Of a stretch of 64,000 nt of DNA, positions 50,538-59,464 are shown piece by piece. Positions within the stretch are counted from its first letter, which is position 1. Each line of letters begins with the position of its first letter. The notes under the pieces are model-generated. The model did no database searches and was not told the origin of the DNA. It saw only the letters and a list, made by a program, of their open reading frames with translations. Position numbers and translations under genes: made by a program. Source of the stretch: RGIG6375 sp964472725 (GTDB lineage Bacteria; Bacillota; Clostridia; Oscillospirales; Oscillospiraceae); NCBI GenBank assembly GCA_964472725.1, contig CAYYLZ010000003.1:13583-77582 (forward strand). Reading direction: 5' to 3'.

Positions 50538-51449
50538 ATGGGCTTTTTCAGTAAAATAAAAGAAGGCCTTGCCAAAACAAGGAACAATATAAGCAACCAG
50601 CTCCACGGCATGTTCGACAGCTTCACCGGAGCCAACGATGAGTTCTTCGATGAGCTGGAGGAAACTCTCATACTTGCCGATGTAGGCGTTGAGATAGCCA
50701 CCGAGTCCGTGGACAAGCTCCGCGAGATCGTAAAGAAAAACGGTGTTCGTGGCGGCGAAGAGATAAAGAGCGAGCTGGAGAAGATCCTCACCGAGATAGT
50801 CACCTTTGAGGACACCTCCATCAAGACCGATACCACTCCCAGCATTATCCTCGTTATCGGCGTAAACGGTGTAGGAAAGACCACCACCATCGGTAAGCTT
50901 GCCACCCGCTACGTAAAAGAGGGCAAGAAAGTCCTGCTCTGCGCGGGCGATACCTTCCGCGCAGCCGCTTCCGAGCAGCTGAATATATGGGCGCAGAGAG
51001 CGGGAGCCGATATCGTAAAGCATGAGGAAGGCTCCGACCCCGGCGCGGTCATCTACGACGGTATCGCAGCCGCCAAGGCAAGAGGCGCAGACGTTATTAT
51101 CTGCGACACTGCAGGCCGTCTGCACAATAAGCAGAACCTTATGAACGAGCTTGCCAAGATAAACCGCATCATCGACCGTGAACTGCCCGGAGCCACCCGT
51201 GAGAACCTGCTGGTAATCGACGCCACCACTGGCCAAAACGGACTTATTCAGGCAAAGCAGTTTTCCAACGCTGCCAACATTACCGGCCTTGTCCTCACCA
51301 AGCTGGACGGCACCGCCCGCGGCGGTATCGTGTTTGCCGTCTGCGGCGAGTTGGGCATTCCCGTAAAGCTTGTGGGCGTAGGCGAAAAGGCCGAGGATCT
51401 TATCGACTTCGACGGAACCGATTTTGTGAGGGCGCTGCTTGATGAGTGA
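50538..51449 (+). CDS. ftsY: Signal recognition particle receptor FtsY
   Basis: 303 residues. FtsY receives SRP-ribosome complexes at the membrane. The N domain (about 1-85) is followed by the G domain with GVNGVGKTTTIGKLA (about 111-125), DTFRAAA, DTAGRLHNK (near 193) and the TKLDGTARGG motif near 253-262. The long acidic A domain of some FtsY proteins is absent, as usual in Firmicutes. The ATG at 50538 follows TTGGAGGAG; an in-frame start four codons earlier overlaps that site. Its stop overlaps the rdgB start. Confidence 0.96.
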   Translation: MGFFSKIKEGLAKTRNNISNQLHGMFDSFTGANDEFFDELEETLILADVGVEIATESVDKLREIVKKNGVRGGEEIKSELEKILTEIVTFEDTSIKTDTTPSIILVIGVNGVGKTTTIGKLATRYVKEGKKVLLCAGDTFRAAASEQLNIWAQRAGADIVKHEEGSDPGAVIYDGIAAAKARGADVIICDTAGRLHNKQNLMNELAKINRIIDRELPGATRENLLVIDATTGQNGLIQAKQFSNAANITGLVLTKLDGTARGGIVFAVCGELGIPVKLVGVGEKAEDLIDFDGTDFVRALLDE

Positions 51450-52056
51450 TCTGAAATTTGTGCTTGCCAGCAATAACAAGGGCAAGCTTAAGGAAATGAG
51501 AGAGATACTCTCCGAGCTGGGTATCGAAGTAATGTCCCAACGGGAGGCGGGCATTGCTTCCGAGCCGGAAGAGGACGGCACCACCTTCGAGGAAAACGCC
51601 ATCATCAAGGCGAAGGCAGCAATGGAGGCCTCCGGACTTCCTGCCATAGCCGATGACTCCGGCATAGCCGTTGACGCACTGAACGGTGAACCCGGAATTT
51701 ATTCCGCACGCTACGGTGACTGCGGCTCCGATGAGGAAAGAGTGGAATATCTGCTCAAAAATATGGAAAACGAGGAACATCGCGCGGCGAAATTCGTCTC
51801 ATCTATAGCGGTAGCATTCCCCAACGGCGATGTGCTCACCACACTTGGCGAATGCCACGGCACCTTGACCTACGAACCCATAGGCGAGAACGGCTTCGGT
51901 TACGACCCCGTTTTCTATATGGAGCAGTTTGGCCGTACTTTAGCCCAGGTGACTGCCGAAGAAAAGAACAGCGTTTCTCACCGTGGCAGAGCGCTGAGAG
52001 CAATGAAAGAAAAACTTACGGAATACTTTAAGGAGAAAAAATATGCTGACCAGTAA
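51442..52056 (+). CDS. rdgB: XTP/dITP diphosphatase (RdgB/HAM1 family)
   Basis: 204 residues. It hydrolyses non-canonical purine nucleoside triphosphates (XTP, dITP, ITP) to keep them out of DNA and RNA. Typical motifs are LASNNKGKLKEMREIL (residues 8-23), EDGTTFEENAIIKAKAA (about 45-61), ADDSGIAVDALNGEPGIYSAR (split, about 71-91) and GFGYDPVF (near 151-158), with SHRGRALRAM at the end. It overlaps ftsY upstream and yhbY downstream. Confidence 0.95.
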   Translation: MSDLKFVLASNNKGKLKEMREILSELGIEVMSQREAGIASEPEEDGTTFEENAIIKAKAAMEASGLPAIADDSGIAVDALNGEPGIYSARYGDCGSDEERVEYLLKNMENEEHRAAKFVSSIAVAFPNGDVLTTLGECHGTLTYEPIGENGFGYDPVFYMEQFGRTLAQVTAEEKNSVSHRGRALRAMKEKLTEYFKEKKYADQ

Positions 52057-52336
52057 ACAGAGAGCTCAGCTTCGCGCCCTTGCCAACAGCGAGGACACTA
52101 TCGTATATATCGGCAAGAGCGGCGTTACCGAGAATGTAGTAAAGCAGGCCGCAGACGCCCTGAAGGCTCGCGAGCTTATCAAGTGCAAGGTGCAGGAAAA
52201 TTCCCTGCTCACCGCCCGCGAGGCCTGCGACGAGCTGGCTGAGCAGACCGGCGCAGAGGGCGTGCAGGTTATCGGCAGCCGCTTCGTGATTTACAAGAGA
52301 AATGACAAGGACCCCAAGATAAAGCTGGTTAAGTAA
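52043..52336 (+). CDS. yhbY: YhbY/CRM-domain RNA-binding protein
   Basis: 97 residues, one CRM domain. It starts LTSKQRAQLRALANSEDTI and carries the GKSGVTENVVKQAADALKAR and LIKCKVQEN segments typical of YhbY, which associates with pre-50S ribosomal particles. The start lies within the end of rdgB. A weak imperfect hairpin (AAGGCA with TGCCTT, 52335-52363) lies after the stop, ahead of nadD. Confidence 0.93.
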   Translation: MLTSKQRAQLRALANSEDTIVYIGKSGVTENVVKQAADALKARELIKCKVQENSLLTAREACDELAEQTGAEGVQVIGSRFVIYKRNDKDPKIKLVK

Positions 52337-52396
52337 GGCAACGGCTTCAACTACCGCTGCCTTAATAGAGAAAACCCCGATACAGGAGGTTGAGAT

Positions 52397-53572
52397 ATGA
52401 AAATCGGCATATATGGCGGAACGTTCAACCCCCCGCACGCAGGACATATAAAAGCAGCCGGCGACGCTGTCAAAGCCTTGGCTTTCGATAAGCTGCTGGT
52501 CATTCCCACGGCCACCCCTCCCCATAAGGATTTGCCCGCGGGTACTGCCACGGCAGAGCAGCGGCTTGAGATGGCGCGGCTGGCTTTCGGGAAAGTTGAC
52601 AAGGCGGAGGTATGCGATATCGAGCTGAGCCGGGGCGGCAGAAGCTATACCGTGGACACCGTGATGGCTCTGCGGGAAAAATACCCCGAGGACGAGCTGT
52701 GGCTGATAATGGGCGGAGATATGTTCTTCAGCCTTGAAAGCTGGTACAGGTTCGATGTCCTGCTGTCCGAGGTGGGGTTCGCCGTGGCAGACCGAGCTGA
52801 TGAATCGGAAAAGCTCAGAAACTATGTGGAGTTTATGCGCCATGAATGGGCTGCCACAGTGGAGTTCATACCCGAGCGTCCGGTTGAGGTGTCCTCCACC
52901 GAACTGCGTCAACGGCTGGAAAACGCCGAGGGCAGGGAGCTGCTTTCGCCGGAGGTATACGACTATATCGTCAAAAACCGACTGTACGGAGTCAGAGCCC
53001 AGCTTGACTGGCTGAGAGAAGAGGCCATAAAGCTGCTTGCACCAAAGCGTGTGCCCCATGTATTGGGGTGCGAGCAGGAGGCTGTGCGTCTTGCTCAGCG
53101 TTGGGGCGAAGATGTTTATTCCGCCGCGGCGGCGGGCATACTGCATGATATAACAAAGAAGTGCAGCGCAAATGAACAGTTGATATTATGTGAAAAATAT
53201 GGTACAGTGACAGATGCGCTTGAATTGGAAGCGCCGAAGCTGCTCCATTCAAAAACCGGTGCTGACATGGCGTGGGCTGAGTTCGGTATTTCACTCGAGG
53301 TGCGAGAGGCAATCCGCTGGCATACCACCGGCAGGGCGGATATGACCATGCTGGAGAAAATAATCTACATAGCCGATTACATGGAACCTAACAGAGATTT
53401 TGAGGGCGTGGACGAGCTGCGCAGGCTGGCCTATGAGGACATAGATCAGGCGCTGCGGCTGGGTCTGCGCATGAGTATAGAGGATATGCGGGCGCGGAAC
53501 ATCGTGCCGCATCCGAGATCCTCAGGAGCGTTGGAATACATAGAAGAGAGTCTTCGCCGGCGAGGACTGTGA
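52397..53572 (+). CDS. nadD: Fused nicotinate-nucleotide adenylyltransferase (NadD) and HD hydrolase (YqeK)
   Basis: 391 residues. Residues 1-195 are NadD: the nucleotidyltransferase motif GGTFNPPHAGH (6-16) and the second motif VSSTELRQRL (near 167-176). It joins ATP and nicotinate mononucleotide in NAD synthesis. Residues ~200-391 are a YqeK HD-domain hydrolase, a family that includes Ap4A hydrolases, with HVLGCEQEAVRLA, AGILHDITKK (His-Asp pair near 250), LHSKTGADMAW and WHTTGRADMT, then IIYIADYMEPNRDF. In many Firmicutes the two are adjacent separate genes; here a single frame joins them. It is followed by the LCP and rsfS genes in the usual order. Confidence 0.92.
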   Translation: MKIGIYGGTFNPPHAGHIKAAGDAVKALAFDKLLVIPTATPPHKDLPAGTATAEQRLEMARLAFGKVDKAEVCDIELSRGGRSYTVDTVMALREKYPEDELWLIMGGDMFFSLESWYRFDVLLSEVGFAVADRADESEKLRNYVEFMRHEWAATVEFIPERPVEVSSTELRQRLENAEGRELLSPEVYDYIVKNRLYGVRAQLDWLREEAIKLLAPKRVPHVLGCEQEAVRLAQRWGEDVYSAAAAGILHDITKKCSANEQLILCEKYGTVTDALELEAPKLLHSKTGADMAWAEFGISLEVREAIRWHTTGRADMTMLEKIIYIADYMEPNRDFEGVDELRRLAYEDIDQALRLGLRMSIEDMRARNIVPHPRSSGALEYIEESLRRRGL

Positions 53573-53595
53573 CCCCTAAAGGGAGTGGGAGAATT

Positions 53596-55254
53596 ATGAA
53601 ACTTTTTGGCAATTCCAGTAAGAAAACCACAAGCGTGAAAAGCGCGCCTGTTGAAGAAAAAAACAAGAGCACAAAGACCGAGAGCGGCAGCAAGGGCGGC
53701 CTTATAGGCCTGCTTGCCAAGCGCCGCATAGAAAAGGCCAAGGCTGCCATCGACCCCGAGGTACATCGCACCCGCACCCCCGAGGAGCGCAAGCGCATTG
53801 AAGAAGAGGTCGAAAGATATCAGCGCCGCAAGGTGACTACCCGCCTTGTCACCTTTATAGTTATCGTCCTGCTTATAGCGGCCGCGATAGTATTCTATAA
53901 GATGACCGTAGTTCCTCCGGACGTAAATCCCAGCCCCACCCCGGGCAATAACGAAGTTGTCGTCAGCGGTTCTCCTCAGTCCGATGTGGAGTCCAGCCCT
54001 ACGCCCAGCAGAACGCCCATTGAAAATGTACGTCAGGAGGGTATGTATACCTTCCTGGTGGTAGGCAACGACAAGGGCTACGGCAATACCGATACTCTTA
54101 TTGTCGGACGCCTTGACACCGTAAACCACAAGCTTAACCTTGTAAGTATTCCACGTGATACCATGGTCAACGTAGATTGGCCTGTAAAGAAGGTCAACAC
54201 CATTCAGGCCTTCAGCGATGACGGGATAGACGGTCTTATGGCCGGTATTTCCGATATCGTTGGCTTTGATATCGATAGCTATATCAGCGTGAACCTCGCC
54301 GGCTTCAAGGCTCTCGTTCAGGCCATCGGCGGCGTTTACTTTGACGTGCCCCAGGATATGAAGTACGGCGACCCCACTCAGAACCTGGTCATTGATATCA
54401 AGGAAGGCTATCAGCTGCTCACACCTGAGCAGGCTGAGGGCGTTGTCCGCTTCCGCAGCGGCTACGTTGCAGGCGACATCAAGAGAATCCAGGTCCAGCA
54501 GGACTTCCTTATGGCGCTTGCAAAGCAGTGCCTGTCCATGAACAATCTGGCAACCAACATCGACGATTACGCAGAGATATTCAAGACCTACGTAACCACC
54601 GATCTTTCTCTCGGCAATATCGTGTGGTACGGTCAGGAGATGCTCAAGCTTTCCCCCTCCGATATCAGCTTTGCTACCATGCCTGCGAACTATAATGACA
54701 GTGTAAGAGGCCTGTCCTACTGCACCATCTACCTTGACCGCTGGGTAGCTATGATAAACAGCACCCTCAATCCCTACGTGGCTCCCGTAAAGGCAGAGAA
54801 CCTGAATGTTCTTACCAGAGATGAGGACGGAAATCTTTATGCTACCGCCGGAGCTATCGCAGGCGGATATGAGTCCTTCTACGACAACACTACCCCCGTA
54901 GTCCCCGACGATGAGGACGAGGAAGAAACCACTGAGCCCGAGCCCAGCACTGAACCCGGTACAGAGACCAGTCCTAAACCCTCCGCCGAACCCAGTGCAG
55001 AACCGTCCACCGAACCTAGTGCAGAGCCCAGTGCAGAACCGTCCACCGAACCCAGTGCAGAGCCCAGCCCCGAACCTTCCACCGAGCCTGAACCGGAGGA
55101 AAGTGAGTCTCCCTGGGACGAAGTGGCGGAAGACGAGACTGAACCCAGCACCGAGTCCGGCGAGGAACCCACGCCCAGTGACGAACCCGAAGAGGAAGAC
55201 ACCGACAGTAGCGGCGGCGGACTTGGCGGCGGCAGCCCCACCGATATATGGTAA
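53596..55254 (+). CDS. LytR-CpsA-Psr (LCP) family protein with proline/serine/glutamate-rich tail
   Basis: 552 residues; ATG after GGGAGTGGGAGAA. A basic cytoplasmic N-terminus (1-80) precedes one membrane segment (about 83-101). The LCP domain (about 145-305) has DTLIVGRLD, VSIPRDTMVNV and the arginine in VRFRSGYVAGDIKRIQVQ. LCP enzymes attach teichoic acids or polysaccharides to peptidoglycan. After about residue 440 comes a low-complexity tail of repeated P-S-x-E-P units, then an acidic, glycine-rich end. The tail probably spans the wall. The gene lies between nadD-yqeK and rsfS. Confidence 0.88.
   Translation: MKLFGNSSKKTTSVKSAPVEEKNKSTKTESGSKGGLIGLLAKRRIEKAKAAIDPEVHRTRTPEERKRIEEEVERYQRRKVTTRLVTFIVIVLLIAAAIVFYKMTVVPPDVNPSPTPGNNEVVVSGSPQSDVESSPTPSRTPIENVRQEGMYTFLVVGNDKGYGNTDTLIVGRLDTVNHKLNLVSIPRDTMVNVDWPVKKVNTIQAFSDDGIDGLMAGISDIVGFDIDSYISVNLAGFKALVQAIGGVYFDVPQDMKYGDPTQNLVIDIKEGYQLLTPEQAEGVVRFRSGYVAGDIKRIQVQQDFLMALAKQCLSMNNLATNIDDYAEIFKTYVTTDLSLGNIVWYGQEMLKLSPSDISFATMPANYNDSVRGLSYCTIYLDRWVAMINSTLNPYVAPVKAENLNVLTRDEDGNLYATAGAIAGGYESFYDNTTPVVPDDEDEEETTEPEPSTEPGTETSPKPSAEPSAEPSTEPSAEPSAEPSTEPSAEPSPEPSTEPEPEESESPWDEVAEDETEPSTESGEEPTPSDEPEEEDTDSSGGGLGGGSPTDIW
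54994..55065 (+). repeat. Two tandem 36-base units inside the LCP tail
   Basis: Positions 54994-55029 and 55030-55065 are identical except for one T/C change. They encode 12-residue units of the E-P-S-A/T pattern, evidence of recent tandem duplication within the coding region. Confidence 0.85.
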
Positions 55255-55279
55255 GCCGCAAAACAAAGGAGAAAAATAT

Positions 55280-55645
55280 ATGCTTAGTACAAAAGAAGTA
55301 ATGGAAAATATAGTCAAGGCCCTTGACTCCAAGAAAGCAAGAAACATTACCGTTCTGCAGACCGGAGATATCACCGTCCTTGCGGACTATTTTGTCATCT
55401 GCACCGCCGGCTCCACCAGCCAGATAAAGAGTCTTTCTGACGAGGCGGGCAGAAAGCTCACCGAGCTGGGCGAGGCTCCCCGCAGAGTTGAGGGTTATCG
55501 CGACGGAGGCTGGGTCCTCATGGACTTCGGCTGTGTCATCGTTCACCTATTTCTTGAGGAAGCCCGCGGCTTCTATGACCTTGAACGCCTTTGGAGCGAT
55601 GCTCCCGAGGTTGACATCAGCTATCTGACCACTCCCAACGAATAA
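55280..55645 (+). CDS. rsfS: Ribosomal silencing factor RsfS
   Basis: 121 residues. RsfS binds L14 and blocks subunit joining under nutrient limitation. The N-terminal helix STKEVMENIVKALDSKKARN and the conserved ITVLADYFVICTAGSTSQIK and GGWVLMDFGCVIVHLFLEEA segments are clear. The ATG follows AAAGGAGAAA; the frame is open far upstream in the LCP gene but that is overlap with the low-complexity tail. leuS starts 22 bases after the stop. Confidence 0.95.
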   Translation: MLSTKEVMENIVKALDSKKARNITVLQTGDITVLADYFVICTAGSTSQIKSLSDEAGRKLTELGEAPRRVEGYRDGGWVLMDFGCVIVHLFLEEARGFYDLERLWSDAPEVDISYLTTPNE

Positions 55646-55666
55646 ACGGAAGGAAGTTCTGCGATA

Positions 55667-58084
55667 ATGAAATACGAATTCCATAAAATCGAAAATAAAT
55701 GGCAGAAGAAGTGGATAGAGGAGAAGGTATTTGCCGCCGAGACCGGCAACGATAAGCCTAAGTACTTCACTTTGGTTGAGTTCCCTTATCCCTCCGGCAA
55801 CGGTCTGCACGTTGGTCACGCCCGTCCCTACACCGCCATGGACGTAGTTTCCCGTAAGAAGAGAATGGACGGCTACAATGTTCTGTTCCCCATCGGCTAC
55901 GACGCATTCGGCCTGCCCACAGAGAACTTCGCCATCAAGAATCACATTCATCCCAAGGCAGTCACCGAGAAGAACGTAAACCACTTCCGTGAGCAGCTTA
56001 TGAGCCTCGGCTACAGCTTCGACTGGGACAGAGAGATCTGCACCACCGATCCCGAGTACTATAAGTGGACTCAGTGGATCTTCCTGCAGCTGTTCAAGAA
56101 GGGACTGGCATACAAGGCAAAGATGCCTGTTAACTGGTGTACCTCCTGCAAGTGCGTTCTTGCAAACGAAGAGGTTGTGGACAATGTCTGCGAGCGCTGC
56201 GGCAGCCCTGTTGTCCGTCGCGAGAAGAGCCAGTGGATGCTGAAGATTACCGAGTACGCCCAGCGCCTTATCGACGATCTGGACGACCTGGATTTCATCG
56301 AGCGCGTAAAGATCCAGCAGCGCAACTGGATCGGTCGCTCCACCGGCGCTGAGATCGACTTTGAAACCACCACTGGCGACAAGCTTCGCGTATTCTCCAC
56401 CCGCCCCGATACTATTTTCGGCGCTACTTATATGGTTATCTCCCCCGAGCACGCAATGCTCGATAAGTGGATAGATGTACTGGAGAACGCTGAAGAGGTC
56501 GAGGCCTATAAGGCTCAGGCCGCAGGCAAGTCCGATTTCGAGCGTACCGAGCTCAATAAGGAAAAGACCGGCGTTACCCTCAAGGGCGTTTCCGCCATCA
56601 ATCCTGTAACCGGCGAGAATATCGCCATCTGCGTTTCCGACTACGTTCTCGCTACCTACGGTACCGGTGCCATCATGGCGGTTCCCGGCCACGACGAGCG
56701 CGACTGGGAGTACGCAAAGAAGTTTGGCTTCCCCATCGTCGAGGTAGTAAAGGGCGGCAACGTTGAAGAGGCTGCCTATACCGATACCGAGGACGGTATC
56801 ATGGTCAACTCCGGCTTCCTTGACGGTATGCACGTTACCGAGGCCAAGAAGACCATTACCAAGTGGCTGGCTGATAAGGGTATCGGCTCCGAGAAGGTCA
56901 ACTACAAGCTCCGCGACTGGGTATTCTCCCGTCAGCGTTACTGGGGCGAGCCCATTCCCGTTATCCACTGCGAGAAGTGCGGCTACGTTCCTCTTGATGA
57001 GAGCCAGCTGCCCCTGCTGCTGCCCGAGGTAGACTCCTATGAGCCCACCGATAACGGCGAATCTCCCATCGCAAAGATGAGAGACTGGGTTGAGACCACC
57101 TGCCCCTGCTGCGGCGGACCTGCCGAGCGCGAGACCGATACCATGCCCCAGTGGGCTGGTTCCAGCTGGTACTTCCTGCGCTATATGGATCCCAAGAATG
57201 ACGATGCTCTCGTTTCCAAGGAAGCTCTTGAGTACTGGAATCGCGTAGACTGGTATAACGGCGGTATGGAGCACACCACTCTGCATCTGCTCTACTCCCG
57301 CTTCTGGCATAAGTTCCTTTATGACATCGGCGTTGTTCCCACCAGGGAACCCTACGCAAAGCGTACCAGCCACGGTATGATCCTTGGCGAGGGCGGCGAG
57401 AAGATGTCCAAGTCCCGCGGCAACGTGGTCAACCCCACCGATATCATCAACCAGTACGGCGCTGATACTATGCGTCTGTACATCATGTTCATCGGTGACT
57501 TCGAGAAGGCTGCGCCCTGGTCCAGCGATGCAGTGAAGGGCTGTAAACGTTTCCTTGACCGTATATGGAACCTTGGCGAGCGCGCCAAGTCTGCTACCGG
57601 CGAGGGCTACTCCAAGGAGAACGAAGCCTCCATTCACAGAACCATCAAGAAGGTCGGCGATGACATTCTCGATATGAAGTTCAATACCGGTATCGCAGCT
57701 CTTATGAGCCTGGTCAACGAGTTCTATGACAAGGGCGTAAGCCGCGGCGATATGAAGGCTCTGCTGCTGATGCTCTCTCCCTACGCTCCCCACATCGCAG
57801 AGGAGATTTGGGAGATGCTGGGATTCAAGGGTATGTGCTGCACTCAGTCTTGGCCCGAGTACGACGAGAGCAAGACCGTAGAGGCCGAAAAGACCATGGC
57901 AGTTCAGGTCAACGGTAAGCTCCGCTCCACCATCACCATCGCCACCGATTCCGAGGATCAGGCCGTCATCGACGCTGCCTGCGCCGATCCCAAGATCGCA
58001 AAGATGATGGAAGGCATGCAGCTTGTAAAGACCATTGTTGTAAAGAACAAGTTGGTCAACCTTATTTTGAAGCCTCAGGCGTAA
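55667..58084 (+). CDS. leuS: Leucyl-tRNA synthetase
   Basis: 805 residues, class I. The HIGH-type motif is HVGHARPYT (about 47-55), in the block FPYPSGNGLHVGHARP, and the KMSKS motif is GGEKMSKSRGN (near 575-585). The CP1 editing domain (about 220-410) includes GTGAIMAVPGHDERD. Paired zinc-type cysteines are seen (CTSCKC, CERCG, CEKCG, CPCCGG). Codon use is strongly biased. Many Clostridia control leuS by a T-box leader; here only 22 bases separate it from rsfS, so it is expressed with the nadD-rsfS operon. Confidence 0.97.
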   Translation: MKYEFHKIENKWQKKWIEEKVFAAETGNDKPKYFTLVEFPYPSGNGLHVGHARPYTAMDVVSRKKRMDGYNVLFPIGYDAFGLPTENFAIKNHIHPKAVTEKNVNHFREQLMSLGYSFDWDREICTTDPEYYKWTQWIFLQLFKKGLAYKAKMPVNWCTSCKCVLANEEVVDNVCERCGSPVVRREKSQWMLKITEYAQRLIDDLDDLDFIERVKIQQRNWIGRSTGAEIDFETTTGDKLRVFSTRPDTIFGATYMVISPEHAMLDKWIDVLENAEEVEAYKAQAAGKSDFERTELNKEKTGVTLKGVSAINPVTGENIAICVSDYVLATYGTGAIMAVPGHDERDWEYAKKFGFPIVEVVKGGNVEEAAYTDTEDGIMVNSGFLDGMHVTEAKKTITKWLADKGIGSEKVNYKLRDWVFSRQRYWGEPIPVIHCEKCGYVPLDESQLPLLLPEVDSYEPTDNGESPIAKMRDWVETTCPCCGGPAERETDTMPQWAGSSWYFLRYMDPKNDDALVSKEALEYWNRVDWYNGGMEHTTLHLLYSRFWHKFLYDIGVVPTREPYAKRTSHGMILGEGGEKMSKSRGNVVNPTDIINQYGADTMRLYIMFIGDFEKAAPWSSDAVKGCKRFLDRIWNLGERAKSATGEGYSKENEASIHRTIKKVGDDILDMKFNTGIAALMSLVNEFYDKGVSRGDMKALLLMLSPYAPHIAEEIWEMLGFKGMCCTQSWPEYDESKTVEAEKTMAVQVNGKLRSTITIATDSEDQAVIDAACADPKIAKMMEGMQLVKTIVVKNKLVNLILKPQA

Positions 58085-58101
58085 TAAAGCGTAATTACCT
58101 A

Positions 58102-58130
58102 TTGACAATAATGCAGGTTTGCATTATAAT
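58102..58130 (+). promoter_or_regulatory. Consensus sigma-A promoter of rpsU
   Basis: Perfect TTGACA (58102-58107), 17-base spacer and perfect TATAAT (58125-58130), 67 bases before the rpsU start. The leader contains a short inverted repeat (AAGCGCCGGCATAAGGCG region). Confidence 0.95.
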
Positions 58131-58197
58131 ACTGACCGTTAAAGCCGAATGAGGCCCTTAAGCGCCGGCATAAGGCGTATTGGAGGGAGGGAAATAA

Positions 58198-58383
58198 ATG
58201 TCTGAAGTTAGAGTAAAGGAAAACGAGTCCCTTGACAGCGCGCTGAAAAGATTTAAGAGAAACTGTGCTAAGGCTGGTGTTCTTTCCGATCTGAGAAAGA
58301 AGGAGTACTACCAGAGCCCCAGCGTTAAGCGCCGCAAGAAGTCTGAGGCCGCAAGAAAGAATAAGAATAAGAGATACTATTAA
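58198..58383 (+). CDS. rpsU: 30S ribosomal protein S21
   Basis: 61 residues, usual length for Gram-positive S21. The N-terminus SEVRVKENESLDSALKRFKR and the basic C-terminus of lysines and arginines ending RYY are characteristic. It binds near the 3' end of 16S rRNA. Strong ribosome site TTGGAGGGAGG, own promoter and own terminator, so a single-gene unit. Confidence 0.97.
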   Translation: MSEVRVKENESLDSALKRFKRNCAKAGVLSDLRKKEYYQSPSVKRRKKSEAARKNKNKRYY

Positions 58384-58395
58384 TTCTTATAGATT

Positions 58396-58424
58396 AAGAG
58401 GTCGCCAATAGGCGACCTCTTTGT
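58396..58424 (+). terminator. Terminator after rpsU
   Basis: 11-base stem AAGAGGTCGCC with GGCGACCTCTT, loop AATA, short T run. Confidence 0.8.
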
Positions 58425-58441
58425 CGTATGGAGATGAAGTT

Positions 58442-59296
58442 ATGCTTTATGAATGTCATGCCCATATAATGCTGGACGGAGTAAGTCAGAAGGAGGCTCA
58501 GGCTCGCCATGCAAAGGCTCCTGACGAGGGTTGGGTGCGTGCAAAGCTTGAAGAGTACAAAAAGGCCGGCGTTGGCTATATCCGCGACGGCGGCGATAAG
58601 TTTGGTGTGTCCGTTCTTGCGGCCCGCATTGCCCCTGAGTACGGAATGACTTTCCGCACGCCCTGTTTTGCCATTCACCGCAAGGGCCGCTACGGCAATA
58701 TGCTTGGCCGCGCCTTTGAAACAATGGCAGAGTACCGTGCCCTTGTGAGCGAAGTGAAAGGGCAGGGGGGAGACTTCGTTAAAATAATGGCTACCGGCAT
58801 TCTTGACTTCAACGAGTACGGCAAGCTCACCAGCGAGCCTCTTGAAGAAAAGGAACTTCGCGAGATGGTGCACATTGCCCACGGCGAGGGTTTTGCTGTG
58901 ATGGCTCACTGCAACGGCGCGGATAATATCAAGGTTGCTGTTGCTGCCGGAGTGGACAGCATAGAGCACGGCTTCTATCCCGATGAGCAGGCGCTGCAGG
59001 ATCTTGCCGCCTCCGATACGGTATGGGTGCCTACCTTTGCGCCTATATGCAATCTTATCGGCAGCGGCCTGTTTCCCGACCAGGTGCTGCGCCGTATCGC
59101 TGAGCAGCACGCCCTTGACCTTGCCCGTCTGAATTACATTGGCGGCGTGGCGGCTCCCGGCAGCGACGCGGGCGCAATGAATGTGCCCCACGCCCGGGGA
59201 ATAAAGGACGAATACGGATATATGAAAGCTGCCATATCCTCCGACGCCCTGCGTGAGGGCGAGGGCATGATAGAACTTCTCTTCCAAAAACGCTGA
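58442..59296 (+). CDS. Amidohydrolase-family protein (small, TIM-barrel)
   Basis: 284 residues. Metal-ligand motifs of the amidohydrolase superfamily are visible: ECHAHIMLDG near residues 4-13 (H-x-H), VMAHCNGADN near 159-168, SIEHGFYPDE near 181-190 and the aspartate in APGSDAGAMN near 241-250. Lys in GGDFVKIMATG (near 119) may be the bridging carboxylated lysine. The protein lacks the long N-terminal beta-sandwich seen in larger members. Substrate unknown. I chose the ATG at 58442, eight bases after GGAG. It follows the rpsU terminator and precedes the S10 operon; it has no promoter of its own that I can place with confidence. Confidence 0.8.
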   Translation: MLYECHAHIMLDGVSQKEAQARHAKAPDEGWVRAKLEEYKKAGVGYIRDGGDKFGVSVLAARIAPEYGMTFRTPCFAIHRKGRYGNMLGRAFETMAEYRALVSEVKGQGGDFVKIMATGILDFNEYGKLTSEPLEEKELREMVHIAHGEGFAVMAHCNGADNIKVAVAAGVDSIEHGFYPDEQALQDLAASDTVWVPTFAPICNLIGSGLFPDQVLRRIAEQHALDLARLNYIGGVAAPGSDAGAMNVPHARGIKDEYGYMKAAISSDALREGEGMIELLFQKR

Positions 59297-59304
59297 TACA
59301 TATT

Positions 59305-59334
59305 ATATATAATGTATGTATATATAATGTATGT
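59305..59334. repeat. Two perfect 15-base tandem repeats
   Basis: ATATATAATGTATGT occurs at 59305-59319 and again at 59320-59334, immediately after the amidohydrolase gene. AT-rich; possibly a regulatory element or slippage product. Confidence 0.8.
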
Positions 59335-59432
59335 GAGATGCGGTAAAAAAGCATAAAAGACAGGGTATATTTTGTTCTGCTTAGGGCAAAATGCTGATTA
59401 ATGAAATAACAATAAAAAAATGAAAAAAATAG

Positions 59433-59461
59433 TTGACAATAGGCAGATTTTTTGGTACTCT
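59433..59461 (+). promoter_or_regulatory. Promoter of the S10 ribosomal protein operon
   Basis: Perfect TTGACA (59433-59438), 17-base spacer, TACTCT (59456-59461). It precedes a ~300-base leader. Confidence 0.7.
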
Positions 59462-59464
59462 ACA

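Noticed and set aside
54911..55279. Extension of the rsfS frame upstream through the LCP tail
   Set aside because: The extension is just the alternative frame of the P-S-E-P repeat; the ATG at 55280 has a good ribosome site and gives standard RsfS length.
55547..58108. 853-codon minus-strand frame opposite leuS
   Set aside because: Codon bias in a highly expressed gene leaves few stops in the antisense frame; leuS has all class I motifs.
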